A stretch of 64,000 bases of DNA from Acidobacteriota bacterium (GTDB lineage Bacteria > Acidobacteriota > Vicinamibacteria > Marinacidobacterales > Marinacidobacteraceae), in contig JAJDUD010000063.1 of assembly GCA_022826825.1 (NCBI GenBank), positions 62,001 to 126,000 on the forward strand, read 5' to 3'. This document shows positions 43,102 through 52,417 of the stretch, one piece after another. Every line of letters begins with the position of its first letter. Within the stretch, counting starts at the first letter, position 1. A program made the translations under genes and the position numbers. The notes below the pieces were generated by a model. That model saw only the letters and a program-made list of their open reading frames with translations, was not told where the DNA came from and searched no databases.

Positions 43102-44877
43102 TCACTGGTCACCCCCTCCGTCACCGACGACCCGAACCTCCGCTGCATCCTCGAAGAAGGTCCTCAGAATCTCCCCTCCGATCGGTGCTGCGGCGGCCCC
43201 ACCGGCCCCCCCGTGCTCGACCACCACGGCAACCGCGATTTCCGGATCGTCGAACGGCGCGAAACCCACGAACCACGCGTGAGTGCGCAACTCGTACGGC
43301 CGGTCCTCGTTGTTGGCGGCCACGACGTCCGCGCTCGCCACCTGGGCCGTTCCGGTCTTTCCGGCGACCTCCGCGCTGGGCATCCGGGCCCGCCACGCCG
43401 TCCCCGACACCACCGCATCCCGCATTCCGTTGCGGATCACCTCGAAGTGTTCGGGCATGACGCCGCCCACCTGGCCGCCGGCCTCAATACCTACCAGCCT
43501 CGGCGTCGGGATGTTCCCTCCCGAGGCAACCGCCGCCGCCAACCGGGCCATCTGGATCGGGGTCACGGAGACCGCTCCCTGGCCGACGGAAACCGAGGCC
43601 GTCTCGCTGGCGTACCAGCGCTCTCCCATGGCCCGGCGCTTCCACTCGCGGGTTGGAATCAGGCCACTCGATTCGTTCCTGAGATCCACGCCGGTCCGCT
43701 CTCCGAGCCCGAAGGCCCGCGCGTAGGAAGCGATGACGTCCACGTCCAGGGCCTCCGACAAGCGGTAGAAGAACACGTTGCACGACTTCGAGATCGCTTC
43801 GCGCAGCGTCAGCGAACCGTGACCCTGCGTGCGGTGGCACCGGAAAGTCCGGCCCGCCACCCGGGTCCGGCCGTTGCAGGTGTAGCGCGTTTCGGGCCCC
43901 ACCACGCCCTCGGCCAGCCCGGCGGCGGCGGTCACCAGCTTGAAGGACGAACCGGGCGGGTACCGGCCCTGCACCGCGCGGTTGAGCAGTGGAGTCGCCG
44001 TGTCGGCCAGCATCTCCCGGAACTTTCCGCTGTCGCCGCGAAACTCCTCGGGATTCTCCGCCGGATAGCTGCCCAGGCCGAGCACCTCGCCGGTGCGCAC
44101 GTCGAGAGCCACGAAGGCTCCGCGCTGATCCCCAAACGCGCGGTGGGCCGTTTCCTGAAGGGCGCCGATGACGCTGAGCTGCAGTGTTTCGCCGCGTACC
44201 GGCTCCGTCCTGCGAAGCCCGCCGGACACCAGGACGCGCTGCCGGCTGTCCACCACCCGGTCCAGATACCCGTCGGAACCCACCAGGGTCGCGTTGTAGA
44301 CCCGCTCGATCCCGTCCTGCCCGACCAGGTCTCCCGAGGCCGCCGTGACGAACTCCTCGAGGAGCAACTGCGCCGCGGTGACCTCGCCGACGTACCCGAG
44401 GAGGTGCGCGGTCGCCTGGCCGAACGGATAGTCCCGCGCGGGGACGAACTCCACCCGGACGCCCGTGAGTTCCCGCCGGCGGGCTTCGAAGAACGCCGCT
44501 TCGGCGAACGGAATCCCGGTGCGCACCACCGCCGGGCCGCGGGCCGCCCGCGCCTCGAGGGCGGGCCGGTCCTCGTCCTCCACCGCGAGGAGTCCCAGGT
44601 CCTCGAGTTGGCGAAGTCCCGCCGTGTCGGCAAGAAGCGTGAACGACGGCTCGCTCCGGGCGAGGACCTGACCACCCCGATCCACCACCAGTCCCCGGGG
44701 GGCGCGGCGCCGCTCGGTCTGGAGATAGTTGTCCCGGGCCAGGCTGCTGAAGTCCTCGCCCCGTACGATCTGGAGCTGCCAGAAGCGGACGGTCAACAGG
44801 ATGACGAACGCCCACAGCGGGTAGCGCGCCAGGGTCAGCCGCCGGCGGATGCGGGAGAGGTACTCGGCGTGGATCAC
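43102..44877 (-). CDS. mrdA: Penicillin-binding protein 2 (elongation transpeptidase)
   Basis: A class B PBP of the elongasome, 591 aa. It has one N-terminal transmembrane segment (residues 18-34), a pedestal/dimerisation region with RRAPRGLVVDRGG, and a transpeptidase domain. The catalytic Ser is in SSFK (Ser310/Lys313). SCN follows in ISKSCNVFF, and KTG in AGKTGTAQ. Start GTG 44877. It lies between mreD and rodA and acts with RodA in lateral wall growth. Confidence 0.96.
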   Translation of the reverse strand: MIHAEYLSRIRRRLTLARYPLWAFVILLTVRFWQLQIVRGEDFSSLARDNYLQTERRRAPRGLVVDRGGQVLARSEPSFTLLADTAGLRQLEDLGLLAVEDEDRPALEARAARGPAVVRTGIPFAEAAFFEARRRELTGVRVEFVPARDYPFGQATAHLLGYVGEVTAAQLLLEEFVTAASGDLVGQDGIERVYNATLVGSDGYLDRVVDSRQRVLVSGGLRRTEPVRGETLQLSVIGALQETAHRAFGDQRGAFVALDVRTGEVLGLGSYPAENPEEFRGDSGKFREMLADTATPLLNRAVQGRYPPGSSFKLVTAAAGLAEGVVGPETRYTCNGRTRVAGRTFRCHRTQGHGSLTLREAISKSCNVFFYRLSEALDVDVIASYARAFGLGERTGVDLRNESSGLIPTREWKRRAMGERWYASETASVSVGQGAVSVTPIQMARLAAAVASGGNIPTPRLVGIEAGGQVGGVMPEHFEVIRNGMRDAVVSGTAWRARMPSAEVAGKTGTAQVASADVVAANNEDRPYELRTHAWFVGFAPFDDPEIAVAVVVEHGGAGGAAAAPIGGEILRTFFEDAAEVRVVGDGGGDQ

Positions 44878-44908
44878 GAGGTGCGCGCCCCCAAACCCGC
44901 GAAACGGC

Positions 44909-45394
44909 TCATGGCGCCCGGTATCCCTTCGGCGGGGGCCGGAGGAAGCGGATCACCAGCAGTCCGTAGATCACGGTGATGGGGATCCCGAGTCCCGCCG
45001 CGCCCAGTTCCCGGGCCGGAATCGCGGTGAATCCGGCAACTTCGCCAAGCGCCCAGAGTATCGCCAGATCGGCGGCGGCAGCGAACAAGAGCAGCAGCGG
45101 AATCCCGGCCCGGGTGTCCAGCGGGGGGTGCTCCCGTCCGCGCGCCGCCAGGAAGACGACGAGGGGTTTCGAAAAACCGTTCATCCCCAGCAGGCCACCG
45201 GAAAAAGAGTCCTGCAGGAGCCCCGTCACCAGGCCGAATCCGATGGCCGGTCCCGGTCCCGCGAGCAGCGCCACCGCCGCGGCGGTGGCGAGCAGGAAAT
45301 CCGGCGTTACCCCTTCGCCCACGGCGAGCGGCAGGACCGCGGTCTGAAGCACGAAGGCGGCAACCACCGCGAGGGCGGCTCGCACGTAGCTCAT
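44909..45394 (-). CDS. mreD: Rod shape-determining protein MreD
   Basis: A small integral membrane protein of 161 aa with about five hydrophobic helices and the conserved G-L-x-x-D-x-F/L motif (GLLQDSFSGGLLGMNGFSK). Position between mreC and mrdA confirms the assignment. Confidence 0.9.
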   Translation of the reverse strand: MSYVRAALAVVAAFVLQTAVLPLAVGEGVTPDFLLATAAAVALLAGPGPAIGFGLVTGLLQDSFSGGLLGMNGFSKPLVVFLAARGREHPPLDTRAGIPLLLLFAAAADLAILWALGEVAGFTAIPARELGAAGLGIPITVIYGLLVIRFLRPPPKGYRAP

Positions 45395-45403
45395 GACGAC
45401 CTG

Positions 45404-46240
45404 TCAGGGTTCCGGCCCCAGCGTGAAGTCGTCCCGGCGCGGCAGCACGAACACCCGTTCCAGCGTGTCGAAGTCCACGGCCGGCTCGACGGCGATTTCG
45501 AGGAGCAGGCCGGCGCCTTCGTGGACTGCGGCCACGCGCCCAACCAGGAGTCCCTTCGGATACAGCCGATCGAGCCCGCTCGAAATCACCTCTTCCCCGA
45601 TGGCGATCTGCTGCCCTACCGGCACGAAATGAAGCTGATAGCCGCTCGCGCCGTCCTCTCTGTCGGCGGCCCGGACCACTCCGCGGGTTCGACTGGAGGA
45701 GGTGATGACGGCGACGGCCGCGGTGGAAGACGACAGCAGCTCGACCTGGCTGACGCCGGGACCGACCGCCACGATCCGCCCCGCGAGGCCGCTGGCCGCC
45801 ATCACCGGAGCATCACGCTCGATACCGTGCCCGCTGCCCCGGTTCACGGTGACGGTGCGATCCAGCGGGGACGCGCTGACGCCCACGATCTCGCCGGACA
45901 CCGGCTCGCCGAGGTCCATCGCCGCGGCATCCAGGCTCGTGAACCCGCGCGCCCGCTCGAGCATCCCGCGCTGGACGGTCAGTTCCCACTCCAGCCGGGC
46001 CACCCGGTCGCGCAGATCGTCGCGCGCCAACCGCATCTCATGCGCTTCCCCCACGGTCTCCGCCCACGACGAAACCGCGCGGGCGGAGCCGAACAACAGA
46101 TTCTGGCCCCCGCCGAACACCGCGGCCAGACCTTCCCGAATCGGAAAGCTGATCCCGCTCCGCACCTGAAAGGTCAGTCCCAGGAAGTTTGCGGCCAACA
46201 CGATCCCCAGGAGGATTCCGTGGCCACGTTTCCCGGGCAC
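45404..46240 (-). CDS. mreC: Rod shape-determining protein MreC
   Basis: A periplasmic scaffold linking MreB to the cell-wall synthases. 278 aa from GTG 46240. It has an N-terminal membrane helix, a coiled coil (LRDRVARLEWELTVQRGML) and two six-stranded beta domains with VNRGSGHGIERDAPVMA and SGLDRLYPKGLLVGRV, both typical of MreC. Followed by mreD after 9 nt. Confidence 0.95.
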   Translation of the reverse strand: MPGKRGHGILLGIVLAANFLGLTFQVRSGISFPIREGLAAVFGGGQNLLFGSARAVSSWAETVGEAHEMRLARDDLRDRVARLEWELTVQRGMLERARGFTSLDAAAMDLGEPVSGEIVGVSASPLDRTVTVNRGSGHGIERDAPVMAASGLAGRIVAVGPGVSQVELLSSSTAAVAVITSSSRTRGVVRAADREDGASGYQLHFVPVGQQIAIGEEVISSGLDRLYPKGLLVGRVAAVHEGAGLLLEIAVEPAVDFDTLERVFVLPRRDDFTLGPEP

Positions 46241-46312
46241 CGGTCAGCTAGCCCCGCTCCTTCAGGTTGGCCTTCGTGATGGCATTGTTCTCACTAGGTT
46301 AGCCTGCCCCGC

Positions 46313-47341
46313 TCAGGCGTCGTGCCGCGAAACCTGTTGCAGCAGGTCCATGCGTTCCAGCATGACGCCGGCGCCGTTCACAACGCAGTCGAGCGGGTGC
46401 TCGGCCACCTTGACCGCCAGGTTCGTCTCGTCGGCGAGCAACTCCGGCAGTCCCTCGAGGAGAGCGCCCCCACCCGTCAGCAGGATGCCGTTCTCCACCA
46501 GGTCCGCCGAGAGTTCGGGTTCCACTTTCTCGAGCACGTGCGCCACCGCGGTGAGAAGCTGGTGCAGCGGACCGCTCAACCCCTCCCGGATGTCCTGATC
46601 GGTCACCGTCATCGTAGCCGGGGACAGCCGCGAGAGGTCGCGTCCACGGATCTCCATGCTCCGCGCCTGCATTCCCGGCCGGGCGCTGCCGAGCGCCATC
46701 TTGATCCGCTCGCCCGTGCGCTCGCCGACGAGCAGTCCGTGGGCCCGCCGCAGGTGTTCGATGATCCCCTGGGTGAACATGTCTCCCGCGGCGCGCACCG
46801 AAGTGCCGGCCGCAATGCCGGAGAGCGAGATGACCGCGATGTCGGTCGTGCCCCCGCCGATGTCCACCACGCAACAGCCGATGGGCGTCGTGACGTCGAG
46901 TCCCGCGCCGATGGCAGCCGCGATCGGCTGCTGAACCAGGAACACTTCGCTGGCCCGCGCCCGAAGCACGCTGTCGCGCACCGCGCGCCGCTCCACGGGG
47001 GTGATCCGGAGCGGCACGCCGACCACCATTCGGGGCGCCGCCCAACGCCGCCGCCCGAGCGCCTTCTGGACGAAGTGGCTGATCATCCGCTCCGCCGCCT
47101 CGAAGTCGGCGATCACTCCGTCCTGCATCGGACGGATCGCCTGGATGTGGTCGGGGGTCTTGCCGACCATGTCGTACGCCTCCGCCCCGACCGCTTCCAC
47201 CCGCTTGGTGACGGTGTTCATGGCCACCACGGACGGCTCGCGGAGGATGATTCCCGAATCCTGCGTATAGATGAGGGTGTTGGCGGTTCCGAGATCTACC
47301 GCGAGATCAACGGAGAAGAGACTGAGTAGGTATTTGAGCAT
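46313..47341 (-). CDS. mreB: Rod shape-determining protein MreB
   Basis: A bacterial actin that organises lateral wall synthesis. 342 aa. The phosphate-1 loop is VDLGTANTLIY, the connect motif and phosphate-2 VVDIGGGTTDIAVIS, and adenosine motif LTGGGALLEGL. First gene of the rod-shape operon. The 183-nt upstream gap is shared with the divergent PpiD gene. Confidence 0.97.
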   Translation of the reverse strand: MLKYLLSLFSVDLAVDLGTANTLIYTQDSGIILREPSVVAMNTVTKRVEAVGAEAYDMVGKTPDHIQAIRPMQDGVIADFEAAERMISHFVQKALGRRRWAAPRMVVGVPLRITPVERRAVRDSVLRARASEVFLVQQPIAAAIGAGLDVTTPIGCCVVDIGGGTTDIAVISLSGIAAGTSVRAAGDMFTQGIIEHLRRAHGLLVGERTGERIKMALGSARPGMQARSMEIRGRDLSRLSPATMTVTDQDIREGLSGPLHQLLTAVAHVLEKVEPELSADLVENGILLTGGGALLEGLPELLADETNLAVKVAEHPLDCVVNGAGVMLERMDLLQQVSRHDA

Positions 47342-47524
47342 CAGGCGAAGCCGGGTAGCGGAACTGGATGGAGGATTTCAGGAAGGCCAGGACGGGAAAT
47401 GCGGCGGGAGCCGCGCCATCCTAGAGGTTACCAGTGAAGCCGCGGTCTTGACAGTTTCACAGGCCGCGTTTCCGCGTCCGGGTTTGCCGGCCGGCAGCGC
47501 TCGGCGGTACCATGGCCGGTTGCC

Positions 47525-49426
47525 ATGATCCTCGAGTATTTCCGCAACCGCCGGTCGGTCGGGTGGTTCGTCGGCGCCGGCCTGCTCGGGCTGGTCATTC
47601 TGGCGTTCGTCGCCCTCTATTTCCCGGATTTCATGGGAGATCCGGCCACTGCCGCGATGCGCCGCGGCGTCGCCTGGGTGGACGGCGAATCGATCCCGGC
47701 GTCGACCTTCCTGGACCGCTACCGGAACGTGGCGCGCATGTACCAGGAACAGAGCGGCGGTGACTTCTCGCCCGCCCTGGCGCGCCAGCTTGGGATTCCG
47801 GAGCAGGTCGTGGGCGAACTGGTGCGCAGCCGGGTGCTTGTCCGGGAAGCGGAACGTCTCGGAATCCAGGTTACGAACACCGAGGTCGGAACCAGCATCG
47901 CCACCTCTCCCACCTTTCAGGAGAACGGGGTCTTCATCGGCCGGGACGCCTATCTCGGCATGCTGCGCGCCGCCCGGCTGAACCCGCGGGACTTCGAGGA
48001 CTCCGTCCGGTCCGACCTGATGACGGAGAAGCTCCGCTCGCTGATCACCGAGTCGCCGCACGTGTCCGATCTCGAACTGAGGGAGGAGTACCGGCGCCGC
48101 AACGAGAGCGCCTCGCTCGATGTCTGGTTCCTGACCGTGGACAGCCGGCGCGGCGACGTGGAGGTCACGGAGGCGGAGGCGCGCGAGCGCTACGAGGCCG
48201 AACCGGCGGCGTTCGAGGTTCCGGAACAGCGGCGAATCCGCTACCTGACGCTTTCGGAGCAGATCCTCGCCGAGGAGGTCTCGGTCCGGCAGCGCGAGAT
48301 CCAGCGCTACTACAACCGCAACCTCTTCCAGTACCAGACGGGGGAGCAGGCGGAAGCCAGCCACATCCTGCTCCAGGCGGAAACGGAGGCCGATGAGGAC
48401 TCCACCCGCACCCTCGCGGCCCGCCTCGCCGAGCGGGCCCGCACCGGCGAGGACTTCGCGGAACTCGCGCGAACCTATTCCGCAGACGAAGCGACCCGGG
48501 AAGCCGGGGGAGCCCTCGGAGTCTTCGGGCCGGAAGAAATGGTGCCCGAGTTCTCCGAAGCGGTCTTCCGCATGATGCCGGGCGAAATCAGTGATCCCGT
48601 CCGCACCGATTACGGCTGGCACGTGGTGCGGCTCGACAGCCGGCAACCCGCGGAGACCCAGGAACTGAGCGAGGTGGAGGGGGAGATCGAGAGCCGGCTG
48701 CGGCAGGAAAAGGCGGGCGATCTCCTCACCGAGCGCGCCCTTGAGCTGGAAGGGCTCGTCGGCGGCGCCGATTCACTAGACGACCTGACACGCGACCACC
48801 CGCTGCTGATTCCCCAGGAATCGGACTTCTTCTCCGCCGGGGACCCCGTCGCCGGGGCCGGTTCGGCGCAACTCTCGACGCTCGCCTTCGAACTCGAAAT
48901 CGGCGCGGTGGGCGGTCCGGTCCGGCTGCCCACCGGCTACGGCTTCGTGGAAGTCCTCGAGGAACGGCCACCCCACGTCCCCGAGTTCGAGGACATCCGC
49001 GAGCAGGTGATCGCCGGACTCGAAGAAGAGCGAGCCCGTTCCCTGGCAGAGGAGGCCGGTCAGGAGCTCCGGGACCGGGTTGCCGGCGGCCGGACCGTGG
49101 AAACCGATCCCACGCCCCTCGAGCGCTGGTTCCGCGGCAGTCCGGTCGGAGTCGCCGGAATGCTCCCCGACCACGAGGAGACGGTCTTCGGCGCCGAGGT
49201 CGGGGACGTCGTCGGCCCCCTCGAGGCGGACCGTGGCTACGCCGTCGTCCGGATCAACGGGAAAGAGGGTTTTGCCGAGGCAACGTTCGAGGAGCAGAAG
49301 GAACCCTTCCGGGCGCAGATGGCCGAAGAGAAGAAACAGCGGATCTGGGCCGCCTTCGTGGGGGCCGCGGGCGAGCGCTACGAGATCCGTATTGACCGTC
49401 AGGCCCTCAACGACCTGATCGGATGA
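47525..49426 (+). CDS. ppiD: PpiD/SurA-like peptidyl-prolyl isomerase foldase
   Basis: A membrane-anchored periplasmic chaperone, 633 aa. An N-terminal transmembrane helix (residues 13-33) precedes a SurA_N-like helical region. One clear parvulin domain follows (EASHILLQAE, FAELARTYSADEATREAGGA, YGWHVVRLDS). A second, more degenerate parvulin-like segment lies in the C-terminal third (GGPVRLPTGYGFVEVLE). A TTGCCG-18 nt-TACCAT promoter candidate at 47484-47513 ends 11 nt before the ATG. The arrangement favours PpiD over SurA, which has a cleaved signal. Confidence 0.88.
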   Translation: MILEYFRNRRSVGWFVGAGLLGLVILAFVALYFPDFMGDPATAAMRRGVAWVDGESIPASTFLDRYRNVARMYQEQSGGDFSPALARQLGIPEQVVGELVRSRVLVREAERLGIQVTNTEVGTSIATSPTFQENGVFIGRDAYLGMLRAARLNPRDFEDSVRSDLMTEKLRSLITESPHVSDLELREEYRRRNESASLDVWFLTVDSRRGDVEVTEAEARERYEAEPAAFEVPEQRRIRYLTLSEQILAEEVSVRQREIQRYYNRNLFQYQTGEQAEASHILLQAETEADEDSTRTLAARLAERARTGEDFAELARTYSADEATREAGGALGVFGPEEMVPEFSEAVFRMMPGEISDPVRTDYGWHVVRLDSRQPAETQELSEVEGEIESRLRQEKAGDLLTERALELEGLVGGADSLDDLTRDHPLLIPQESDFFSAGDPVAGAGSAQLSTLAFELEIGAVGGPVRLPTGYGFVEVLEERPPHVPEFEDIREQVIAGLEEERARSLAEEAGQELRDRVAGGRTVETDPTPLERWFRGSPVGVAGMLPDHEETVFGAEVGDVVGPLEADRGYAVVRINGKEGFAEATFEEQKEPFRAQMAEEKKQRIWAAFVGAAGERYEIRIDRQALNDLIG

Positions 49427-49445
49427 GTCCCACCAGAGGCTGCTG

Positions 49446-49793
49446 ATGCAACTCGACCTGAGGGAGCGGGCCGGCGTCTCGCTGCTGCAACTGAACGGCC
49501 GCCTGGTGGATGGCCACGGTGACCAGGAGCTACGGGAGGCCGTGGACGTGCTCCTCGACTCGGGGCGCACCCGCATCGTCGTCGATCTCAGCGGGGTCAG
49601 CGCGATCGACAGCGCCGGCCTCGGCGAACTCGTTGCGTCCGCGCGGCGCGTCGCCCGCGCGGGCGGCGCCCTCAAGGCGCTCCATCCGCGCGAGCGCGTC
49701 GTCCACGTGATGAACATCGCCCGGGTGCTGCCGCTGTTCGAGGTGTTCGAGACCGAGGACCAGGCGGTCGCCAGCTTCACCACGGACGCCTGA
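49446..49793 (+). CDS. STAS-domain anti-sigma factor antagonist
   Basis: 115 aa, a single SpoIIAA/RsbV-like domain. The motif VDLSGVSAIDSAGLGELV contains the Ser that anti-sigma kinases phosphorylate. The likely partner class is the RsbW-like kinase, one of which lies at 39794-40249, though not in the same operon. GCTGCTG precedes the ATG without an obvious strong ribosome-binding site. The gene follows ppiD by 19 nt. Confidence 0.88.
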   Translation: MQLDLRERAGVSLLQLNGRLVDGHGDQELREAVDVLLDSGRTRIVVDLSGVSAIDSAGLGELVASARRVARAGGALKALHPRERVVHVMNIARVLPLFEVFETEDQAVASFTTDA

Positions 49794-49806
49794 CGTCGAG
49801 ACGTCC

Positions 49807-51072
49807 TTGATTTCGGTCGAGGAAGCGCTTCGCCGGATCCTCGCGCGGACGCCCCGCCTGCCGGCCGAGACGGTCGGGCTCGGAGAGGCCCGCGGCCGGG
49901 TGCTCCGGGAAGACGTGTTCGCGGACCGGGACCTGCCTCCCTTCCACCGCTCGGCGGTTGACGGGTATGCCGTCCGCGCCGCCTGCCTCGCGGGCGGGGG
50001 CCGGCTGCGGGTTGTGGATCAGATCCCCGCGGGGACGATGCCGAGGGTCCCGTTGGGCCCGGGGGAAGCGGCGGCCGTCATGACGGGCGCCCCTCTGCCG
50101 GAAGGGGCGGACGCCGCGATCATGGTGGAAGACACGGTTCGCGACGGAGACTTCGTCGTCTGGCCGGCTCCGGGAAAGACGCCGCCCGCCGTCGCGCCGG
50201 GAAGCCGGGTCACCGCCCGCGGCGCCGAGGTCGTGCGGGGTGCGAAGCTCCTCGAGGCCGGCGTCCGGGTCTCGCCGGCGGGCGTGGGGCTCCTCGCCAC
50301 CGTCGGCAAGGTCCGGGTGGAGGTCGGCCGGCGGCCCCGGGTCGCCGTGTTCTCCACCGGCGACGAACTCCGGCACCCGCGGACCGAGCGGCCGCGGCCC
50401 GCGCAGATCCGGGACGCCAACAGCCACATGATCGCCGCCCGTTGCCGAGCCCTGGGGCTCCCGGTCCGGCGTTTGGGGTTTGCCGCCGACGATCCCGGCC
50501 ACCTCGCCGCCACCACCGCTGCCGGCCTCGCTGGGGACGCCCTCTTCATCACCGGCGGCGTGTCCATGGGCCGCTATGACTATGTCGAGCCCGTGCTCGA
50601 GGAGGCCGGGGTCCGGCTGCTGGTGACCGCGGTCGCCATCCGCCCCGGGAAACCCTTCGTCTTCGGGATCAGGGAGGGTTCCCGTCCGGTCTTCGTGTTC
50701 GGACTTCCCGGGAATCCCGTATCGGCGCTCACCACGTTCGAGGTTTTCGCCCGTCCCGCGCTCGATGCGCTGCAGGGGATCGCCGATCCGAGGCCGCCGC
50801 GCCCGCTCGTCCGCCTGCTGGCTCCGGTAAGCAACCGCGGGCCCCGGCGCGCCTTCCTCCCCGCCCGGGTCGGAGTCTCGGACGACGGGACCCTGACGGC
50901 GCAGCCGATCCGCTCCCAGGGGTCGGGCGATATCGCGGCGGTGGCGCTCGCCAACGCCCTCGTGATCGTGCCCGAGGACGCGGAGGGGATCCCTGCCGGA
51001 GCGAGCGCCGAAGCGCAGCCGCTCCCCGGGTTTCCGGACGCCGGGGCCGGATGGCATGATCCGCGCCGATGA
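49807..51072 (+). CDS. moeA: Molybdopterin molybdenumtransferase MoeA
   Basis: Inserts molybdenum into adenylylated molybdopterin. 421 aa from TTG 49807. Domain landmarks are DLPPFHRSAVDGYAVRA, GEAAAVMTGAPLPEGADAAIMVE, VAVFSTGDEL, FITGGVSMGRYD and the FGLPGNPVSA loop. The C-terminal domain IV is present. It forms a coupled set with moaC and larE. The molybdenum hydroxylase at 60.7-63.6 kb would need this cofactor. Confidence 0.94.
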   Translation: MISVEEALRRILARTPRLPAETVGLGEARGRVLREDVFADRDLPPFHRSAVDGYAVRAACLAGGGRLRVVDQIPAGTMPRVPLGPGEAAAVMTGAPLPEGADAAIMVEDTVRDGDFVVWPAPGKTPPAVAPGSRVTARGAEVVRGAKLLEAGVRVSPAGVGLLATVGKVRVEVGRRPRVAVFSTGDELRHPRTERPRPAQIRDANSHMIAARCRALGLPVRRLGFAADDPGHLAATTAAGLAGDALFITGGVSMGRYDYVEPVLEEAGVRLLVTAVAIRPGKPFVFGIREGSRPVFVFGLPGNPVSALTTFEVFARPALDALQGIADPRPPRPLVRLLAPVSNRGPRRAFLPARVGVSDDGTLTAQPIRSQGSGDIAAVALANALVIVPEDAEGIPAGASAEAQPLPGFPDAGAGWHDPRR

Positions 51073-51578
51073 GTTCCGGCGGTTCTGAACGCCCGGCGTC
51101 TCCGGCGTCCCTCAGCCACGTGGATTCCGGGGGAAGCCCGCGCATGGTGGACGTGGGAGCCAAGCCGGTCACCTCGCGCGAAGCCGCCGCCGAGGCCTTC
51201 GTGAGGGTCTCGGAGGAGGCGCTCGAGCTGGCGCGCCGCAAAAACGCACCCAAGGGCAGCGTGCTGGACACCGCGCGTCTCGCCGGGATTCAGGCGGCGA
51301 AGGCCTGCTCCACCCTGATCCCGCTGTGTCATCCCCTGCCCCTCGACCACGCCGACGTCTCGGCGGCGTTCGAGGAGACGGGGATCCGCATCGTGTCCCG
51401 GATCCGGTGCCGCGCCTCCACCGGGGCCGAGATGGAGGCGTTGACCGCCGCCTCGGTGGCCGCCCTCACGGTCTACGACATGCTGAAGGCCGCGGACCGG
51501 GCGATGGTGATCGGCCCGGTCCGCCTCCTCGAAAAGAGCGGCGGGGCGAGCGGCGACTGGAGCGCGGACGGTGTCTGA
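51069..51578 (+). CDS. moaC: Cyclic pyranopterin monophosphate synthase MoaC
   Basis: The second enzyme of molybdopterin synthesis. 169 aa. HVDSGGSPRMVDVGAKPVTSR, IPLCHPLPLDH and the final EMEALTAASVAALTVYDMLKA are diagnostic. It overlaps moeA by 4 nt and larE by 8 nt. Confidence 0.96.
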   Translation: MSSGGSERPASPASLSHVDSGGSPRMVDVGAKPVTSREAAAEAFVRVSEEALELARRKNAPKGSVLDTARLAGIQAAKACSTLIPLCHPLPLDHADVSAAFEETGIRIVSRIRCRASTGAEMEALTAASVAALTVYDMLKAADRAMVIGPVRLLEKSGGASGDWSADGV

Positions 51579-52410
51579 GGCGCGGGACTCGCTCCTCGCC
51601 GCGCTCGCGGCGGAGGGCTCGGCGGTCGTGGCGCTCAGCGGCGGCGTGGACAGCGCGACGCTGGCGGTCCTGTCGCACCTGGCGCTCGGAGAGCGAAGCC
51701 TGGCGGTCACGGGGGTGAGCGCGAGCCTCTCCCGCCATCAGCAGTCGCTCGCGGAGTCGGTTCTCCGCGCACACCCCATGCCCCACGAGTGGCTCGCGAC
51801 GGACGAACTGGCGTCCGCGGACTACCGCCGGAACGGTCCGGACCGCTGCTTTCACTGCAAGGACGAGCTCTACCGCCGGCTGCGGCAGCTCGCCGACGCG
51901 CGCGGTTTCGCCGCCGTCCTCGACGGCACGAACGCCGACGACACCGGCGACTTCCGGCCCGGAAGGCGGGCGGCGGAGTCCTACGGAGTCCGCTCACCGC
52001 TGCTCGAAGCCGGGATCGGCAAGGAGGGGGTCCGCGCGCTGGCTCGCGAACTCGACCTGCCGGTGGCCGACGAACCGGCCTCCGCCTGTCTCGCCTCCCG
52101 CGTTCCCGGGACCATTCAGATCGACGCCGGAGTCCTGAGCCGGGTGGAGGCCGGCGAAGAAGCGCTCCGGGAGTTCGGCTTTTCGGCCTTCCGGGTCCGC
52201 CACCACGGGGACCTCGCCCGCATCGAGCTGCCGGCGGCCCAGATCACCCGCGCGCTCGAACCCGATGTCGGAGGTCCGCTCGCGGAACGGCTGGTAGGCC
52301 TCGGATACCGGCAGGTGGCGGTGGATCTCCGCGGCTACCGGCCCGCCGGACTCGCCGCCCCCTTCGACCCCGATCGCGATCTGGCCTTCCTGTCCCCGGG
52401 CGCACGTTAG
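51571..52410 (+). CDS. larE: LarE-family ATP-dependent sulfur transferase
   Basis: A PP-loop ATPase, 279 aa. The PP-loop is ALSGGVDSATLAVL. The LarE-specific features are CFHCKDELYRRL, DGTNADDTGDFRPGR and PASACLASRVPG, whose Cys matches the sacrificial sulfur donor of LarE. In lactobacilli LarE sulfurates the nickel-pincer cofactor precursor. larB, larC and larA are not here, so its target may be different. Coupling to moaC by an 8-nt overlap is notable. Confidence 0.88.
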   Translation: MSEARDSLLAALAAEGSAVVALSGGVDSATLAVLSHLALGERSLAVTGVSASLSRHQQSLAESVLRAHPMPHEWLATDELASADYRRNGPDRCFHCKDELYRRLRQLADARGFAAVLDGTNADDTGDFRPGRRAAESYGVRSPLLEAGIGKEGVRALARELDLPVADEPASACLASRVPGTIQIDAGVLSRVEAGEEALREFGFSAFRVRHHGDLARIELPAAQITRALEPDVGGPLAERLVGLGYRQVAVDLRGYRPAGLAAPFDPDRDLAFLSPGAR

Positions 52411-52417
52411 CGATCGA

